NCBI GenBank assembly: GCA_014871385.1
Contig: CM026423.1
Span: 17,659,690 to 17,723,689, forward strand
Direction of reading: 5' to 3'
Source of the DNA: Ceratodon purpureus
Lineage: Eukaryota > Streptophyta > Bryopsida > Pseudoditrichales > Ditrichaceae
DNA length: 64,000 nt
A program made the translations under genes and the position numbers. Under the pieces are notes generated by a model. It was not told where the DNA came from, did not search any database, and worked only from the letters and a program-made list of their open reading frames with translations. Below are positions 47,000-58,699 of this stretch, one piece after another (position 1 is the first letter of the stretch; each line of letters starts with the position of its first letter).

Positions 47000-49790
47000 C
47001 AGCTATCATAGAGAGCACAGAGAAATAACTCAAATGTTGGACTACTTCCCCTTATCAACCCCCGCCTTTCAAGCAAAGTGGATGATATTGTCAGCCCTGG
47101 ATGAGAGACAAGCAATGAAGGGTCTCCCGAATTTTGTGGTGAGAGGCAAAAATGGTTCTCTTATTGCAAACATGGAGACCATACGCATGAAATGAGATTT
47201 TATTATTTTGAAAATTTTTTTAAAAAAATGAAGGAACAATGTTCCACATCTTCCATTAATAGGCAACTATTTAAGAATCACCACATCCACTTTTTAGTAT
47301 ATAGTCATTTTACTAGTCCAAGTTTGGTTTACACTTAGTGATAAGTCCAAGGGCTTTGAAAATTACATTTGAAAGTCACATGAATGTAATTTTTGGGTCA
47401 AACTGGGTGAGCATAAACTTAACTCCCAGAATTAGTGACCCTCCGTGAATCAAATGTCTTTAAAAAGTATTTTTTTGGACATAAAAGCTTAAGCACAGTG
47501 GAGGAAAATTGCCATCCGGATGGTAACTGCATGTCAGATGAAGACTATGCTATGGATAGTACCAGGCTACTAGTACCAGGCTACTAGTACCAGGCTACCA
47601 GCCAGTTGGATTAAAAAATTATGGAATAAAAACATCCCATCTAGATGTAAAACCATTTTTTAGAAGAAAGGATGAAATTTTTTCACTGATGTATGTGGAT
47701 GATAAAATATTGGATCCATTATATTGCAAGTGCCCACTTTTTGAAATTTAACCTTTTTTCTTTTTGCCATTGTGAATGAAAAGCAATATGAGCAACATTG
47801 TGATTGTTTGCTGGATGCCTAAATTCTAGGCAAATTCTTCTAAAATCTATCATTTTTGCATCGTAACTTCAAATGCTTTGAAAATTGTACCATAGCCTGC
47901 CCAAATATGCTACAATCAGAATGTAGTCTCAAAGAACTTTAGGAACTAATGCTAAATACCATATTACAATTCTAAACAAGCATTTCCATCAATGTTGCAT
48001 CTTATTAATGAGCTTTGTGAATCTCTATCAAATAAATGCTTAAGTCTCAATATCATTTATTACTGAGAGATTCACTCTCTTGCAACGACCTTCTACATGT
48101 TGCAAAGTATCTCTTTTCAATTCTTTCTAAACCAAAGCTCAAGGAGTCATGCTAAGCCCTTTGCATAAATAAAACATCTAAGAGTTTTTCCACCTGTAGT
48201 GGGTATTTTAACGCGTCAACGGTATCTGTTTGCACCTCCCCTCTCACACCCTACCATTCAAAAAAGTCCAACATCAAACAAGATAAGGTTAACCCACGAA
48301 AGTAGGTGCCAAGAGCTTGCCCCCTCACTACAAAATGGCGTTGGAGACATAAAAATTGAAGTGGTTTTTAAGGTCCTTGACATTGGTGTGTTGTTGGTGA
48401 AGAGCCAAGTACCATTGGCGAGGTGAACAGTGCCAGGGTTTTGTTGTTGACGCGTTGAAATTCCCTGTGAAGAAGCTCTAATGTAACAGTCTCTTACTGC
48501 GCATATTTGGTTTGGATACATTAGAGCTCCCTTGTAACAGTCTCTTACTGTGCATATTTTCAACTTGAATATACCATGGTTATGAGATTGAGACTTCCCA
48601 CGTGCATGAATCCATGCCATTGATGCCAGAAGGCAGCTACTCTTTCACTTTTTTGGTTTCAGGGACTGTGAATAGGGAAGGTGGATTTAATGCTTGGCAT
48701 GAGTGGGGGCCAGGACAGTGTACTCCAAGGTTATACTTATTCATCGACCAAAAAACATTCTTCTTTATCACATCAGTTAGCCTTTAGGAACGTCACCGAA
48801 GAAATCTTCCAACTTACGAGGCTATGACCCAGTCACCGGTTGATTACATACACTTGAGTGTTGAACTTCTCTCTTGTTTAATAGGAGTATTGTTTTATTT
48901 CCCTTTCTTTGCACGTTCATTCTGCACTTCCTTTTTCATTTGGACGGTTGTGCGTGCATGCTACATGTATTATTAGCTACTAATGAAAAGCCTACGTCAG
49001 CACGTGGTATGGCCCATTTCTGCGCTCCAACATCTCCTGGCGAGCCACAGTTAAGTTAGCAGCAAGATCTTTCCCGCCGCTCGCGCAACATATGTCGCAC
49101 CGTGCTACCGGCTCCCAAGGTGGCATTCACGATCTGATCCTCCTTCGCGGCCCGCCTTCCTCAACACCGGGGCTGTCTGTACGCTCGCTCGCTGCACCAT
49201 CATTCTCTCCCTACACCAAAGCTTGACATGATCACTTCAAAACGCCAAGTAATTCTGATCCATGCACACACATAACCTCTTCAATATGTATTCTCTCCAC
49301 ACATAATTCTCTCCACATTCTAAACTTATTTGGATTAAACTATTTTGAGATGTAAAAACAACACTTTACCAAGTGTTGTAATTATGAATACCATGTTTTA
49401 ATCGATTTCACATATGCTATCCTTAATAAGTAAATGATAAGTCTTCTTTATTTATTGTATATTTTAAAATAGGATATATAGATTTAGGTTTCATGTCTTT
49501 TGTTTGCCTTATGCATCCCATTTACAACTAAGAAGGGTAGGGTTGTCTACATAGACGGACGGAGGGTCCTAGCCGTTTCTCAGTGATGTGATGGACGTGA
49601 TGAACTTGTCCCTAGTACTAGACGATAAGAGAACTGTGTGGAGGTGAATCAAGCTCTTGAAGATTGATATTTTGATTAGGTATTAGTGGTTTACCTCCAT
49701 TATGTTCACATTCACATGTCATATATGACATGATGTAATTGATATTTGCATCATTCATTTTTTTGGGGAAAAAATGTCAAAAATATATTT
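47000..49790. other. Intergenic
   Basis: No gene supported. 47557-47600 holds three copies of TAGTACCAGGCTAC. 48470-48560 contains two copies of a GTAACAGTCTCTTACTG segment. Remaining open stretches are short and unsupported. Confidence 0.6.
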
Positions 49791-49794
49791 ATTT

Positions 49795-49931
49795 TTAGAA
49801 TCCGTCCTAAGTAAATTTGACATGTCCAAAAACTGGTTTATTTTCAGAGAACCAGTCCACCGGAAATGTTTTTTTTTTTTTTATCAAAACATGTCCCTGG
49901 ACATGTTAGGGACCTTGTGAAAATCACCACT
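49795..49931. mobile_element. Partial hAT-like element (one end only)
   Basis: Ends GGACCTTGTGAAAATCACCACTG, matching the right end of the element at 50361-51373, along with about 130 bp of inner sequence. The left end was not found. Confidence 0.6.
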
Positions 49932-50360
49932 GCTCAAGGGGGTTTTAACTTATCTAAAACCAACTAGCAAAGCTTCCAATTATCTACCATCTCATCTCCT
50001 GTCTTTAGAATTGTCTTACATATGCCTTTCAAGCAAAAAAGTACATATATTAGAGGGCAAGAATAAGTGTTTTACCTCCTACTCCTCCAAATCCGTAGAA
50101 AAGGTGCTCACCATTAAGAACCTAAAGAATCATCTCAGAATTCAAACATCTATTTGTGCTGGCGTAGCTGTGATATTGAAGAGACATTGTAATGTACAGT
50201 ACAATACAGTGTTTGGATCACAAAGTCAAGCCCCAAGGTTTATCTTCCAAATAATTTATTCCCATGCAAAACAAGTTGTAGGTTATTGAATTCTGCTATT
50301 TTGGAGTGTGGGATAGCTAATGCTGAGAATGATGTCCTTGAACCAGCGAGCATCCTACCG

Positions 50361-51373
50361 TAGGGCTGATTTTTCACAAAGTCCCAACCCGTCCATGTCC
50401 AAAAACCTCGAATTGAAAGGCAAAAAAAAATGAAACCCGTCCCAAAACCGGTTCAAAAAAATAGTACCCGTCCCGTAGTAGTTGTAAATTTTTAATAAAA
50501 AAAATAAAAACAAAAAATAAAAAAACAAAGCCAAAGGCTCCAGCAAACACATTCGCTGAACCTGGGCCTCGGCATGGCTGCGAGGCTTGGCCTGGACCGG
50601 CCTAAAAGCCCGACCCGGCCCGGCCCGGCCTGGCCTTTGAGCCCCGCTCAGGCTGCTCTGCAGAGCCCAGGCTCGCAAACACCAAGCGTGAGCACGCTTG
50701 CAGCAGGGTGCACTGGCGCAGCTGATTTGGGAGCAAGGTGATTTCTCCAAGGGGACTTCTTCAGTTGGTTTCTTTGAGCACATTGTAGCCTTTGAGGTAT
50801 GTTTGGTGACATTTTATTATTTTATCTTCTTTCAAGTGTTAAACAAGTAATGTGTAGAAGAAATGAACATACAGTTGCTCACAAAAGTTGTGGGACGCCC
50901 TAAAAATTGGTCTCATAAATTGAGAAATAAAAATTATGAAGTGAAATTTGGACGTGTTGTAGTACATGAGGGAATCTACCTTCATGTGAAATTTCACTTT
51001 AAATAGACTATTTTAAGACCCATTATTATTTGAATGAAATTTATATGGAAAAAAAAAAACTTGTTGTGAAAAGCCAAAATGTGACATTTCTTTTTATAGG
51101 AAGAATGTACATCTTGACTTGAGTCACATGTTAAAGTTTCATGAATTTTGGAGTTTTTATTCATTAAGATTTTATTGATTGAAAAATGATCCCAAAATTT
51201 TGAAATTTTTAATTTTCACTCTATAAATTGCAAAAAAATAAAATAACCCGTCCAAAGTGAATTTTACACGTCCAAAAACCGGTTCATTTTCAAAGAACCC
51301 GTCCATTGGAAATGTTTTTTTTTTCATAACATGTCCCTGGACATGTTGGGGACCTTGTGAAAAATCACCACTG
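50361..51373. mobile_element. hAT-like non-autonomous transposon with a GC-rich passenger, 1013 bp
   Basis: The left end TAGGGCTGATTTTTCACAA and right end, complement of CAGTGGTGATTTTTCACAA, are flanked by the 8-bp duplication TCCTACCG (50353-50360 and 51374-51381). Both features are diagnostic for hAT. The middle (50530-50790) is a GC-rich block with CCCGGCCCGGCCCGG runs. It ends in an exon-like stretch (GDFSKGTSSVGFFEHIVAFE) before a GTATGT donor, so it probably carries a captured gene fragment. No transposase. Confidence 0.85.
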
Positions 51374-51381
51374 TCCTACCG

Positions 51382-52440
51382 TGTTCTTGGAGGCAACTGG
51401 CGTTGGACTTTGCATTGAGGGTCTTTGCTATTTCAGCTTAGTGTTGTTGCAAACTGGTGTTGGACTTTGCAAAAATGTTCTAAATGGATTGGCTACCTGA
51501 GCTCTAGTACTGGTGTTGCAAAGTTGCTAACTATTTTCTTTCGTTCTAGGGGAAGAAATTAAAGCATTGAGACAGAAAAATTTACATCATTTTGACGCCC
51601 TGACTTCTACAAAGCCCCTCACATGTCCAGAAACATGTTCTTCAACAATTTTTGGTGGGTATGGACTCTTTTGCATTTTACCCCCTTCTAGCCGGGAGCA
51701 TTGGATTTCAGCTGATTTTTCAACCATGATTGAAACTATTAGAAATAGAATATATTAATTAAAAATTAAGTACACAATTCTATTTTCATCTTGAGAGTAG
51801 ACATTTTCTTGAAATTGTATTCATCCAATAGTGGGACTAAAAGATTATAGCATGTCTTTGAATTCTATAATGCACACTCAAATTAAGTGGGATTTTGGAA
51901 AGCGTGTGACTTCAAAGTTAAACAAAATTTGGGTTAAGTTTTCAAAATTAAAAGTAAAGAAGTTCACCAATGCCCCGTTTTAACACCTCTTTCTAATGAT
52001 ATTTCATATCAAGAACAAACTCACACATAATTACTATGAATTTTACAAGTGAAAGCAACTGCTTTAGGATAAAATTTTATACGCTGAAAATTGAAAAAAA
52101 TAGGTACATTAGTTAAGATTAGATCATGTACACTAATGGAAGATGAGCAAGAAAACATATTCCAAAATAATAAATAAAAAGATAACTTGAAACTTCCAAA
52201 CACAAGAAATACTACACACAACATGTTATATTTTTATAAGCCTTTATTGTACTTTCAAATATTTACAATATTTTAAAGTTTTGTTCATATGCACATTGAT
52301 AGTTGCAGAACTCCAAATTGGTTCTTTTTTTCCAAAAGAGGTGTAATGCAAGTCCGCAAATCTGAACTTCAGGATTGATTCTTGAAATACCAATTCTTCA
52401 CGGATTCCATGCAATGTGCATTTCTGACGCTGCAGTGGTC
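51382..52440. other. AT-rich intergenic DNA
   Basis: A short tandem-like duplication (CTGGTGTTGGACTTTGCA) near 51408 and 51452. Nothing else recognised. Confidence 0.5.
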
Positions 52441-52459
52441 ACTCATGCAAGAAAGGGTT

Positions 52460-52672
52460 AACCTGCAAATTCAGCAGGAGATCTAAGGAATACTAGACTC
52501 CTTGCTCTTGCTGGCAGGAGATGTAAACCTGCTCATTGTGAATGTATTATCATCCATCTTTCGTCTTCATCCCCTCGCCACACGGGTGCGTTTACATCAC
52601 CTGCCAGCAGGGGCAGGGAGCCTACTCCTGACTTCGCTCCCTGCTGAATTAGTAGGCAAAAATGCCAAGTCC
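52460..52672. mobile_element. Two partial copies of the fold-back miniature element
   Basis: 52460-52535 matches the right half and 52585-52672 the left half of the element at 31807-31954 (shared GTTTACATC and GGGAGCCTACTCCTG). They lie about 50 bp apart. Confidence 0.6.
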
Positions 52673-53189
52673 ACGGTTACGGCAGGTGCCTGCCCTTCAC
52701 TAGCTCTGCATTGGAGCAGGCGCCTGTCCTTTACCAGCTCTGCTTTAAAGCCTGTGCCTCCTTCCTTCACTGCAGTACCAGCCTACCAGGTTCGACAGCG
52801 CCCTTCTAGACATTGTTCAATGCCTGAGGTGATGGTGCAGCATCCGACCCAATCAAAGATCGGTCTGCAAGTGCTCGTGACGTTTCTACTGATTGAGGTA
52901 CATAGGCTTGTGTGTTAACGTCTGCCTTGCTGTTTAATCTGGCATCGTGAGAGCAGGCGTTGAAGCTGGTGAGTTCAGGTTGATTGATTTGCAACTAAGG
53001 TGGATGTCACTAGGTGGTGGTCGTCGTTGTGTGGTTGATAGAGAGCTGTTTGTGCAACGTGGTGTTCTGCTGCTAACTGAGCTGGTGTGCCGCCGTACGT
53101 CGAAAAGATGAATTTCAGTTGAGAAGTTTTGTTTGAAGTGTTTGGGCGTCGGTCAGAAGATTGGTGTTTTGGTCTCAGTCGCAGGAGAT

Positions 53190-54360
53190 GGTGGCGCGGC
53201 ATTTGATCAGCGCACTCGTAAGCTTGTAGCTCCTTGAGCAAGCCGATTCTGGGGGAGCTGTCGATGTTGTGCGTTTTCTAGTTTTAGTGGGTCTGGCGAC
53301 GAGGGCGGACTGTGGGTTTGGGATGTGAAGGTGGACGACGGTGGCGCTGCACTTGGTTAGCGTACTCGGAAGCTTGTGAGCCTTTTAAGACTACGGCGTC
53401 GTGAGCGCGCCATTGCTGGAATCCAATTTCGGAATACGTGGCTTTGACGTTTTGGTTTTGGTTGTTTCGGTAAGGATTGTAAATTTTGGGTTTCCAGGGC
53501 GACGTTTGGTTTGCGCAGTCGTAATCTTGTGAGCTCCTCGAGCCCGTAGTATCGTGGCGCGCCAAATCTGGAATAGGATTCCATCGAAGCTTTGTTCGAC
53601 ATGTCGGTTTTTTGAGTTTTCGGCTGCGAGACATACTGCCCAGCTTTGATCGTGGTGAGGATTGTAGGGCGCGCTGATTGGTTTACATGATCGTACGCGT
53701 GTGTAGCTGCTTGATCTTATGGAGTTATGGGCGCACAATCGCTGGGATCAGATTCCGCCAGAATTGTGTTGGACGCTTGGTTTCTGGCTGTTTTAGCCAC
53801 GGTGAGGATTGCACGTTTAGGCTGTGCATGCGCGACGGTGACGCTGGCCTTGTCATTTGGTTAGCCTACATCGTCCTGGCTGCGCCTTCGCTGGATCAGA
53901 GTGGTCGCCGTTTCTTTTTGTCTGTTTCTGCAAGTTTCTGGCCTAGTGTGCAGATTTTGAGTTTGTGCCGCAGTGGACGCGGGTGCCGCTTTCAGTTCTC
54001 GTGATCTCAGGCACCTCAAGCTTCTTGAACTCTCGGCGTCGCTGGAATCCTAGTCCGCTAGGTTCTAGTTGACCTGCTGTTTTCCGTAGTTTCTAGCATA
54101 TTTGGGTTAAGGTGCAAATTTTAGGCTTCTCGCTGTGGTCGAGGCCGGCGCCGCAATCGGTTTTCATGTCGCAGGCATATGAAGCTTCTTGATCTCACGG
54201 CGCCACTCGAATCCGATTCCGTCAGAGTTGTGATTAACGTGTTGGTTTTGTTCTGGGGGATTGTGGGCTGGGACGTCCAAGCGCGCGGACACTTGCAGCG
54301 GTGGCGCGGCATTTAGTTTGTGTATGCAGACGCCTCTATAACTTAGCCCTTTGAGCTTGC
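53190..54360 (+). repeat. Degenerate tandem array (about 150-175 bp units) before Gly/Ala gene 1
   Basis: Units share a GGTGGCGCGGCATTTGGTT-like start, then GTACTCGTAAGCTTGTGAGC, then GGCGTCGCTGGAATCC. They recur near 53196, 53348, 53503, 53677, 53850, 53990, 54154 and 54310. The region is GC- and GT-rich and has no sustained frame. It lies 0.5-1.7 kb upstream of the first coding exon of gene 1, and a similar region precedes gene 2. Best taken as a repeat-built promoter or leader; transcription is not shown. Confidence 0.7.
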
Positions 54361-54871
54361 GGCGTGGTGGATGGGTCACCACCAAATCTTCGAGAGTTGT
54401 CGTTGGTCACAGGGGCTTGGTTTTGTGGTCTGTGGACATGAGAGGTTGTAGCGCTTTAAGCTTGCGCATTTTTTGGTTCTGTGTAGGTGTCAAGGAAGGG
54501 GTGTGCTGCTTTTTGAGCTTAGAGGTTGTTCCATTTCACTGGAGTTTCTGAGTAGCGAGTTTTGTTTGTGCCGTCAACTGGTTTACTTCGTTTCGTTTCC
54601 TTTGCACTGTGTGAATATACTAGTGAGTAGGCGCTTATGTAGTTGTTTGAGAGCTCCGTCTTTGGGGGTTCGTTTCTGTTTGTTGTAAGTCGAGTTCCAG
54701 CTTCGCTCTGTGCTTTATGGTCTTCAAGTTTCAGATTTTTGGTGCAATAACTGTTGCAAGTTAAAGTCGCTTTGGGCTTTTGTCGGCGATGCTGACGTGG
54801 TCAACTCTGACGACGATGGTTGCAGGTTGGTGTGAAGGCTGCAGAATCGAAGGTCGGTCGAACAATTGCAG

Positions 54872-55818
54872 ATGGCAGGAGGTGAAATTCCTAATGGTAT
54901 TTTCTCGTGAGAATGTGCTCCCCACTGAACTCCATAACCGTACAGTAACTGTGGATTCCCTTGTCAACGATAAGTTTACGCTGGGAGCACTGTCGTGAAA
55001 ATAAAGTAACATATTTTGCAAGTGAAGCCATACGTTTATTACACCTATGTGTTTTAGAAGTTTCTAGTTACAATTTCAAAGCATGGTGATCCTATTTACT
55101 GAAGCGTAGGAAAAATTTACACCAGTCACAGAACTACCGATGCAAATCTTAAACTTTACAAAAGGTATACAAATGTTATAATAATAGTACTAAGAATATT
55201 ATAAAAAAATTATATGCAATTTTTGGAATCAAGTTCAACATTGTGATATGAAACCCACTAGTGGTTGGTAGTTGGACCATGTACATCATTTTAAAATTAG
55301 GAACATGCCAACGTTGAGGTTTTATTTTTAATTTGATTTAATTTAATTTAATTTCAATTTAGTTTTGAAGTTTAATTATTTTGGAACGAATGAAAGAAAA
55401 CTGGCAGCTGGGGCTTTATCGTTAAACACGCCAGAATATGCTCGAGAATAGTTGGAGCCTCACGTTATAATTCACCCCTCAATTTATGACAATTGCAGAG
55501 ATGCAAGCTGCAATGGGTGCTGCTGCCAACATTGGAGGCCTTGCTCCTCATGTTGAAGCTGGTGCAGGGATTCTTGCAGCTGCATTTGGCGCTGATGCCA
55601 ACAATGGAGGGGTTGCTCTGAATGACGTTGGAGCTGGTGCAGAGATGCAGCTTGTTGCACCAGGCGTTGATGCCAACCATGGGGGCCTTCCTCCAAATGG
55701 TCCAGGGATACTTGCTGCCCCTGCCCTAGCTCGTGGCGATCATATGTTCAACATAGACGAGGCTCTGCTAGGTGGTCCACTTCGAAAAAGTGAAGTTGGG
55801 CCATTTTTCTTCTTTTAA
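54872..55818 (+). CDS. Gly/Ala-rich protein 1 (114 aa), novel family with conserved C-terminal tail
   Basis: Exon 1 is 54872-54896, only 25 coding nt (MAGGEIPN plus one base), with ATG right after an AG acceptor. Exon 2 is 55499-55818. They join in phase and end at TAA. The protein is rich in Gly, Ala, Asn and Asp, with three loose repeats of GVDANxGG and GAGxx types, and looks disordered. Its last 25 residues (MFNIDEALLGGPLRKSEVGP and an aromatic end) match gene 2 at 61120-62562, which also has the same tiny first exon. No signal peptide or membrane span. Function unknown. The shared tail suggests a binding or sorting motif (inference). Confidence 0.75.
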
Positions 55819-56344
55819 GGAGATACATACTCGCTGTTGACCTGGCGTTCTAAGTTTCTATATGGCTCCTGTCGAGCAGTTTCAAGTATCAGTAATCCAC
55901 GCTGAGCTCATCTCAATGCGGATTAAGGCTCACAGGTTATAATGTTGTGGAGTAGTGTACAGGGTATATATTTATATCTTGCATGGTATAACTCAAAATC
56001 AAAAATTGCTAAAATGGTAGCCAGGATGCACTTTCCTGCCCCTCAGCTCAAGTCGTTTCATCACATGTACCCTGTATACAAAATATAAACAGGAAAAATT
56101 GGAGAGTGGTGTACTGTAACTAGAAACAAGATATCAAGATATATAGTAATACCAGTTTTTGATCACAATGCAATATGGGCATGCCTAATGAAGCATGTAA
56201 CTCTCAGCTTCAACATGTATGATAAAAGGACCAAACTAGACCAACCAGCCATGATCAGCCAGCCAGATGAGTTAACATGACTGTGTCCACTCGAAAGCAT
56301 TATTCTGCTCACTTACCGAGCACTATACTGCTTCATTCATGGCA

Positions 56345-56852
56345 GACCTGGATTTTGTCATGTGCCATATTCTAGCTCGAATCTTAAAGTTCGATCATGT
56401 GCTTTCATCTCAGTGCCGGTTTTCCAAACTAACCATGTACTCATTCGTTCTGATACAGGCATCAAAGAATGTAGCTTGGGAATGACTCCTGGAAATAGTT
56501 CAGGAATTTGGAGCGTATTGTCTAGAATCCTGGTCGAAGTATCAATAGAGATGAGGTTGGGAGGAACATAATCACTGATAATCCTCTTTCAGTGTTGCTT
56601 GAGCATAACAGAATAGTACAGATAAGCGTGAGACCTCACCACGAATCTCAAACTTAGTCGCTAGCAGGCTTCAAAAGCAACCAAAGAGAACAAAAGGTTC
56701 AGCATCGATGTAAGCGGATAGAACGTCACACAAACCATTACGTATGAGCCCTCAGAAGAAGAGGACGAAAATGGCGGGGGTGACATCTTAGAGTGCAGAA
56801 GAGCATTCTCAAAGAATGTGAAGTAAAGAAAAAAATCTAAAGATTCGAACAC
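56345..56852 (-). CDS. Minus-strand locus beta, convergent with Gly/Ala gene 1 (model incomplete)
   Basis: The upstream exon-like part reads MSPPPFSSSSSEGSY before a GTAATG donor near 56785. The downstream part is open for about 85 codons down to a stop near 56356: IISDYVPPNLISIDTSTRI, then LQIPELFPGVIPKLHSLMPV, then TGTEMKAHDRTLRFELEYGT. An AG at about 56595 could start it. This is the most open of the three copies and composition favours real coding. I could not prove the splice junction between the two parts, and do not recognise the product. Confidence 0.4.
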
Positions 56853-56859
56853 AAATCTA

Positions 56860-58180
56860 ACTCAAGCCCTTACCACTCTAAAACCTGAATTAGGACTAAC
56901 TTGTTGATCAGAAATATGCTTTAAGTGGTAAATCCATTACAGAAAGCAAAAAATCAAGAAATTGTCTGAAATCCAAACTTTCCCCTCAAAACTTGAAACC
57001 AGCCCAAAACCACTACCAAGCACACTCACCTCGACAACAGGGGAATAAAAACCCTAAATAAAATTGAGATTCTTCTGGAAGTCGTTGATAGCGATAGTGA
57101 CAGGGTGAATTCAAACAACAAATGATGAACATTCCCTCCTATACTGATGAACTCACTGTCATGTTTCATGGACATAACACCAATCTTGCCTCATACATTT
57201 CTCAGACTGTAAACCTTTAGATCCACCAAGAAGCTCCGATCGTAAGGTTATAGTCATGCACAACCCTCCATCTAAGCTCCAAATCGGATTCACTTGTTTC
57301 AAAACAAACAACCTCCCTGCATCAAACCCTACTCTTGAGTCACCAAAAAACCATAATCTTATTCTATCAAATACAATCAGCCCCCAAAATTACACCAAAC
57401 CCTCCAATCCTAAACCTAGGATCTCCGCAAAAGCACTAGGCAACCACATCCATCTCCAGAAACGCCGGGATGCTTACAACTGCACTCTGAAACAAAAAAC
57501 GCAAGCAATCACATCAAGTTCCAGAATCACATGTAAAGGATTTCAAATACCATACGAATCCTCAACGTGAAAAAACTCCCTTAACCGAAAACCCCATTCT
57601 GCTCCAGATCGCAGTCCAGAACCGCAACAAAGATAGGTCATCGAAGACGAACAAAGTGGAAAGTAGCGACCCGCAGCGATGGGAACCGACGGCGGCCACC
57701 TGGGTCACAGAGAGCGATTTTGAAGTACGACTCACATGAACTCTTCCACGCAGAACCAATCTCCATGGCCAAGCTCTGAGCTTGAAGATTTCGAGCAAAC
57801 GTTTCGGCAGAGAGATACCTCGCGTAAGAAAAACCCCGAACCGCGACCCCGTCTCGGATGGACCCCGTCTTGGATGGGCCCCGCCCCATCCACCGCACCC
57901 CGCCACGTTGCCAGACAGAATTTGGATCGGGATCAGCTCCCATCAACTCAACAATTTTCTTTTCACAATCCCCTCCTACTACCCACTTTGGGTCCTCCTA
58001 CCCACACTTTGGGTCCGGAGGCAACACCTTGAGTCCGGAGCGCAACTTCCATCCCACCCCGTCCCCACCATCACCGTGATGGCCCGTGGTTCGGAACGCG
58101 GACGGGGGGACCTGCGGCCTTTGCCTACAATACCACGGGTGCAGGGGCACAGCACCACCATCGCCCTGGACGCTGGGCCG
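56860..58180. other. Intergenic to GC-rich transition
   Basis: 56860-57560 holds nothing recognised. From 57560 the DNA becomes GC-rich, with open frames on both strands. Near 57850 are three GTCTCGGATGGACC / GTCTTGGATGGGCC-like units. No frame has supporting homology. Confidence 0.5.
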
Positions 58181-58182
58181 CG

Positions 58183-58470
58183 TGGTTACGAACCACCATC
58201 ACCTGGCCTTGGGCCAGTTACCCATTTTCACTATTCCATACTCTCACTACCATCGCCCGGGACGCCAGGCCGCGTTATTACCCGGCGTCGTTATGAACCA
58301 TCATCACCTGGCCTTGAGCCAGTCACCCGGTTTCACTATTCCATGCTCCCACCACCATCCCCCGGGCCTTGCCCACAATCACCACGGGAGCAGGGGCATG
58401 CAGCACCACCATCACCAAGGGGCTGGGCCGCGTCGTTACACGGCGTCGTTGCGAACCACCATCACCGGGC
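58183..58470 (+). repeat. Tandem repeat of 105 bp in a Pro/His-rich frame
   Basis: Two units (58183, 58288) and a partial third (58448) start GTTACGAACCACCATCACC. The first spacing is exactly 35 codons, so one frame repeats YEPPSPGLGPVTHFHYS. That frame (57782-58498) may therefore be a degenerate gene, but there is no recognised domain or splice support. Confidence 0.6.
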
Positions 58471-58699
58471 CATACCGGTGGGAGATGACCGTGGCTAGTG
58501 AGCCTCACCGGTCATCTCCCGGGGGGGGCCGAAGCACCAACGTATCTCACTTCCACTCTTGTCCACCATCGCCATCATTTTCAATTCCTGTCCCCTGTCT
58601 TGTCCCTGTTGCCTGGCTCGCAGTTGTAATTGCTCTTGCTTCGTTCTCTACTACAGCACTTCCCTGCTTCTCTCTTAGATGCAGTACCCTCCTTGACGT

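Noticed and set aside
57562-57946. Minus-strand frames in the GC-rich block
   Set aside because: Open on both strands from base composition; no homologue and no consistent exon borders.
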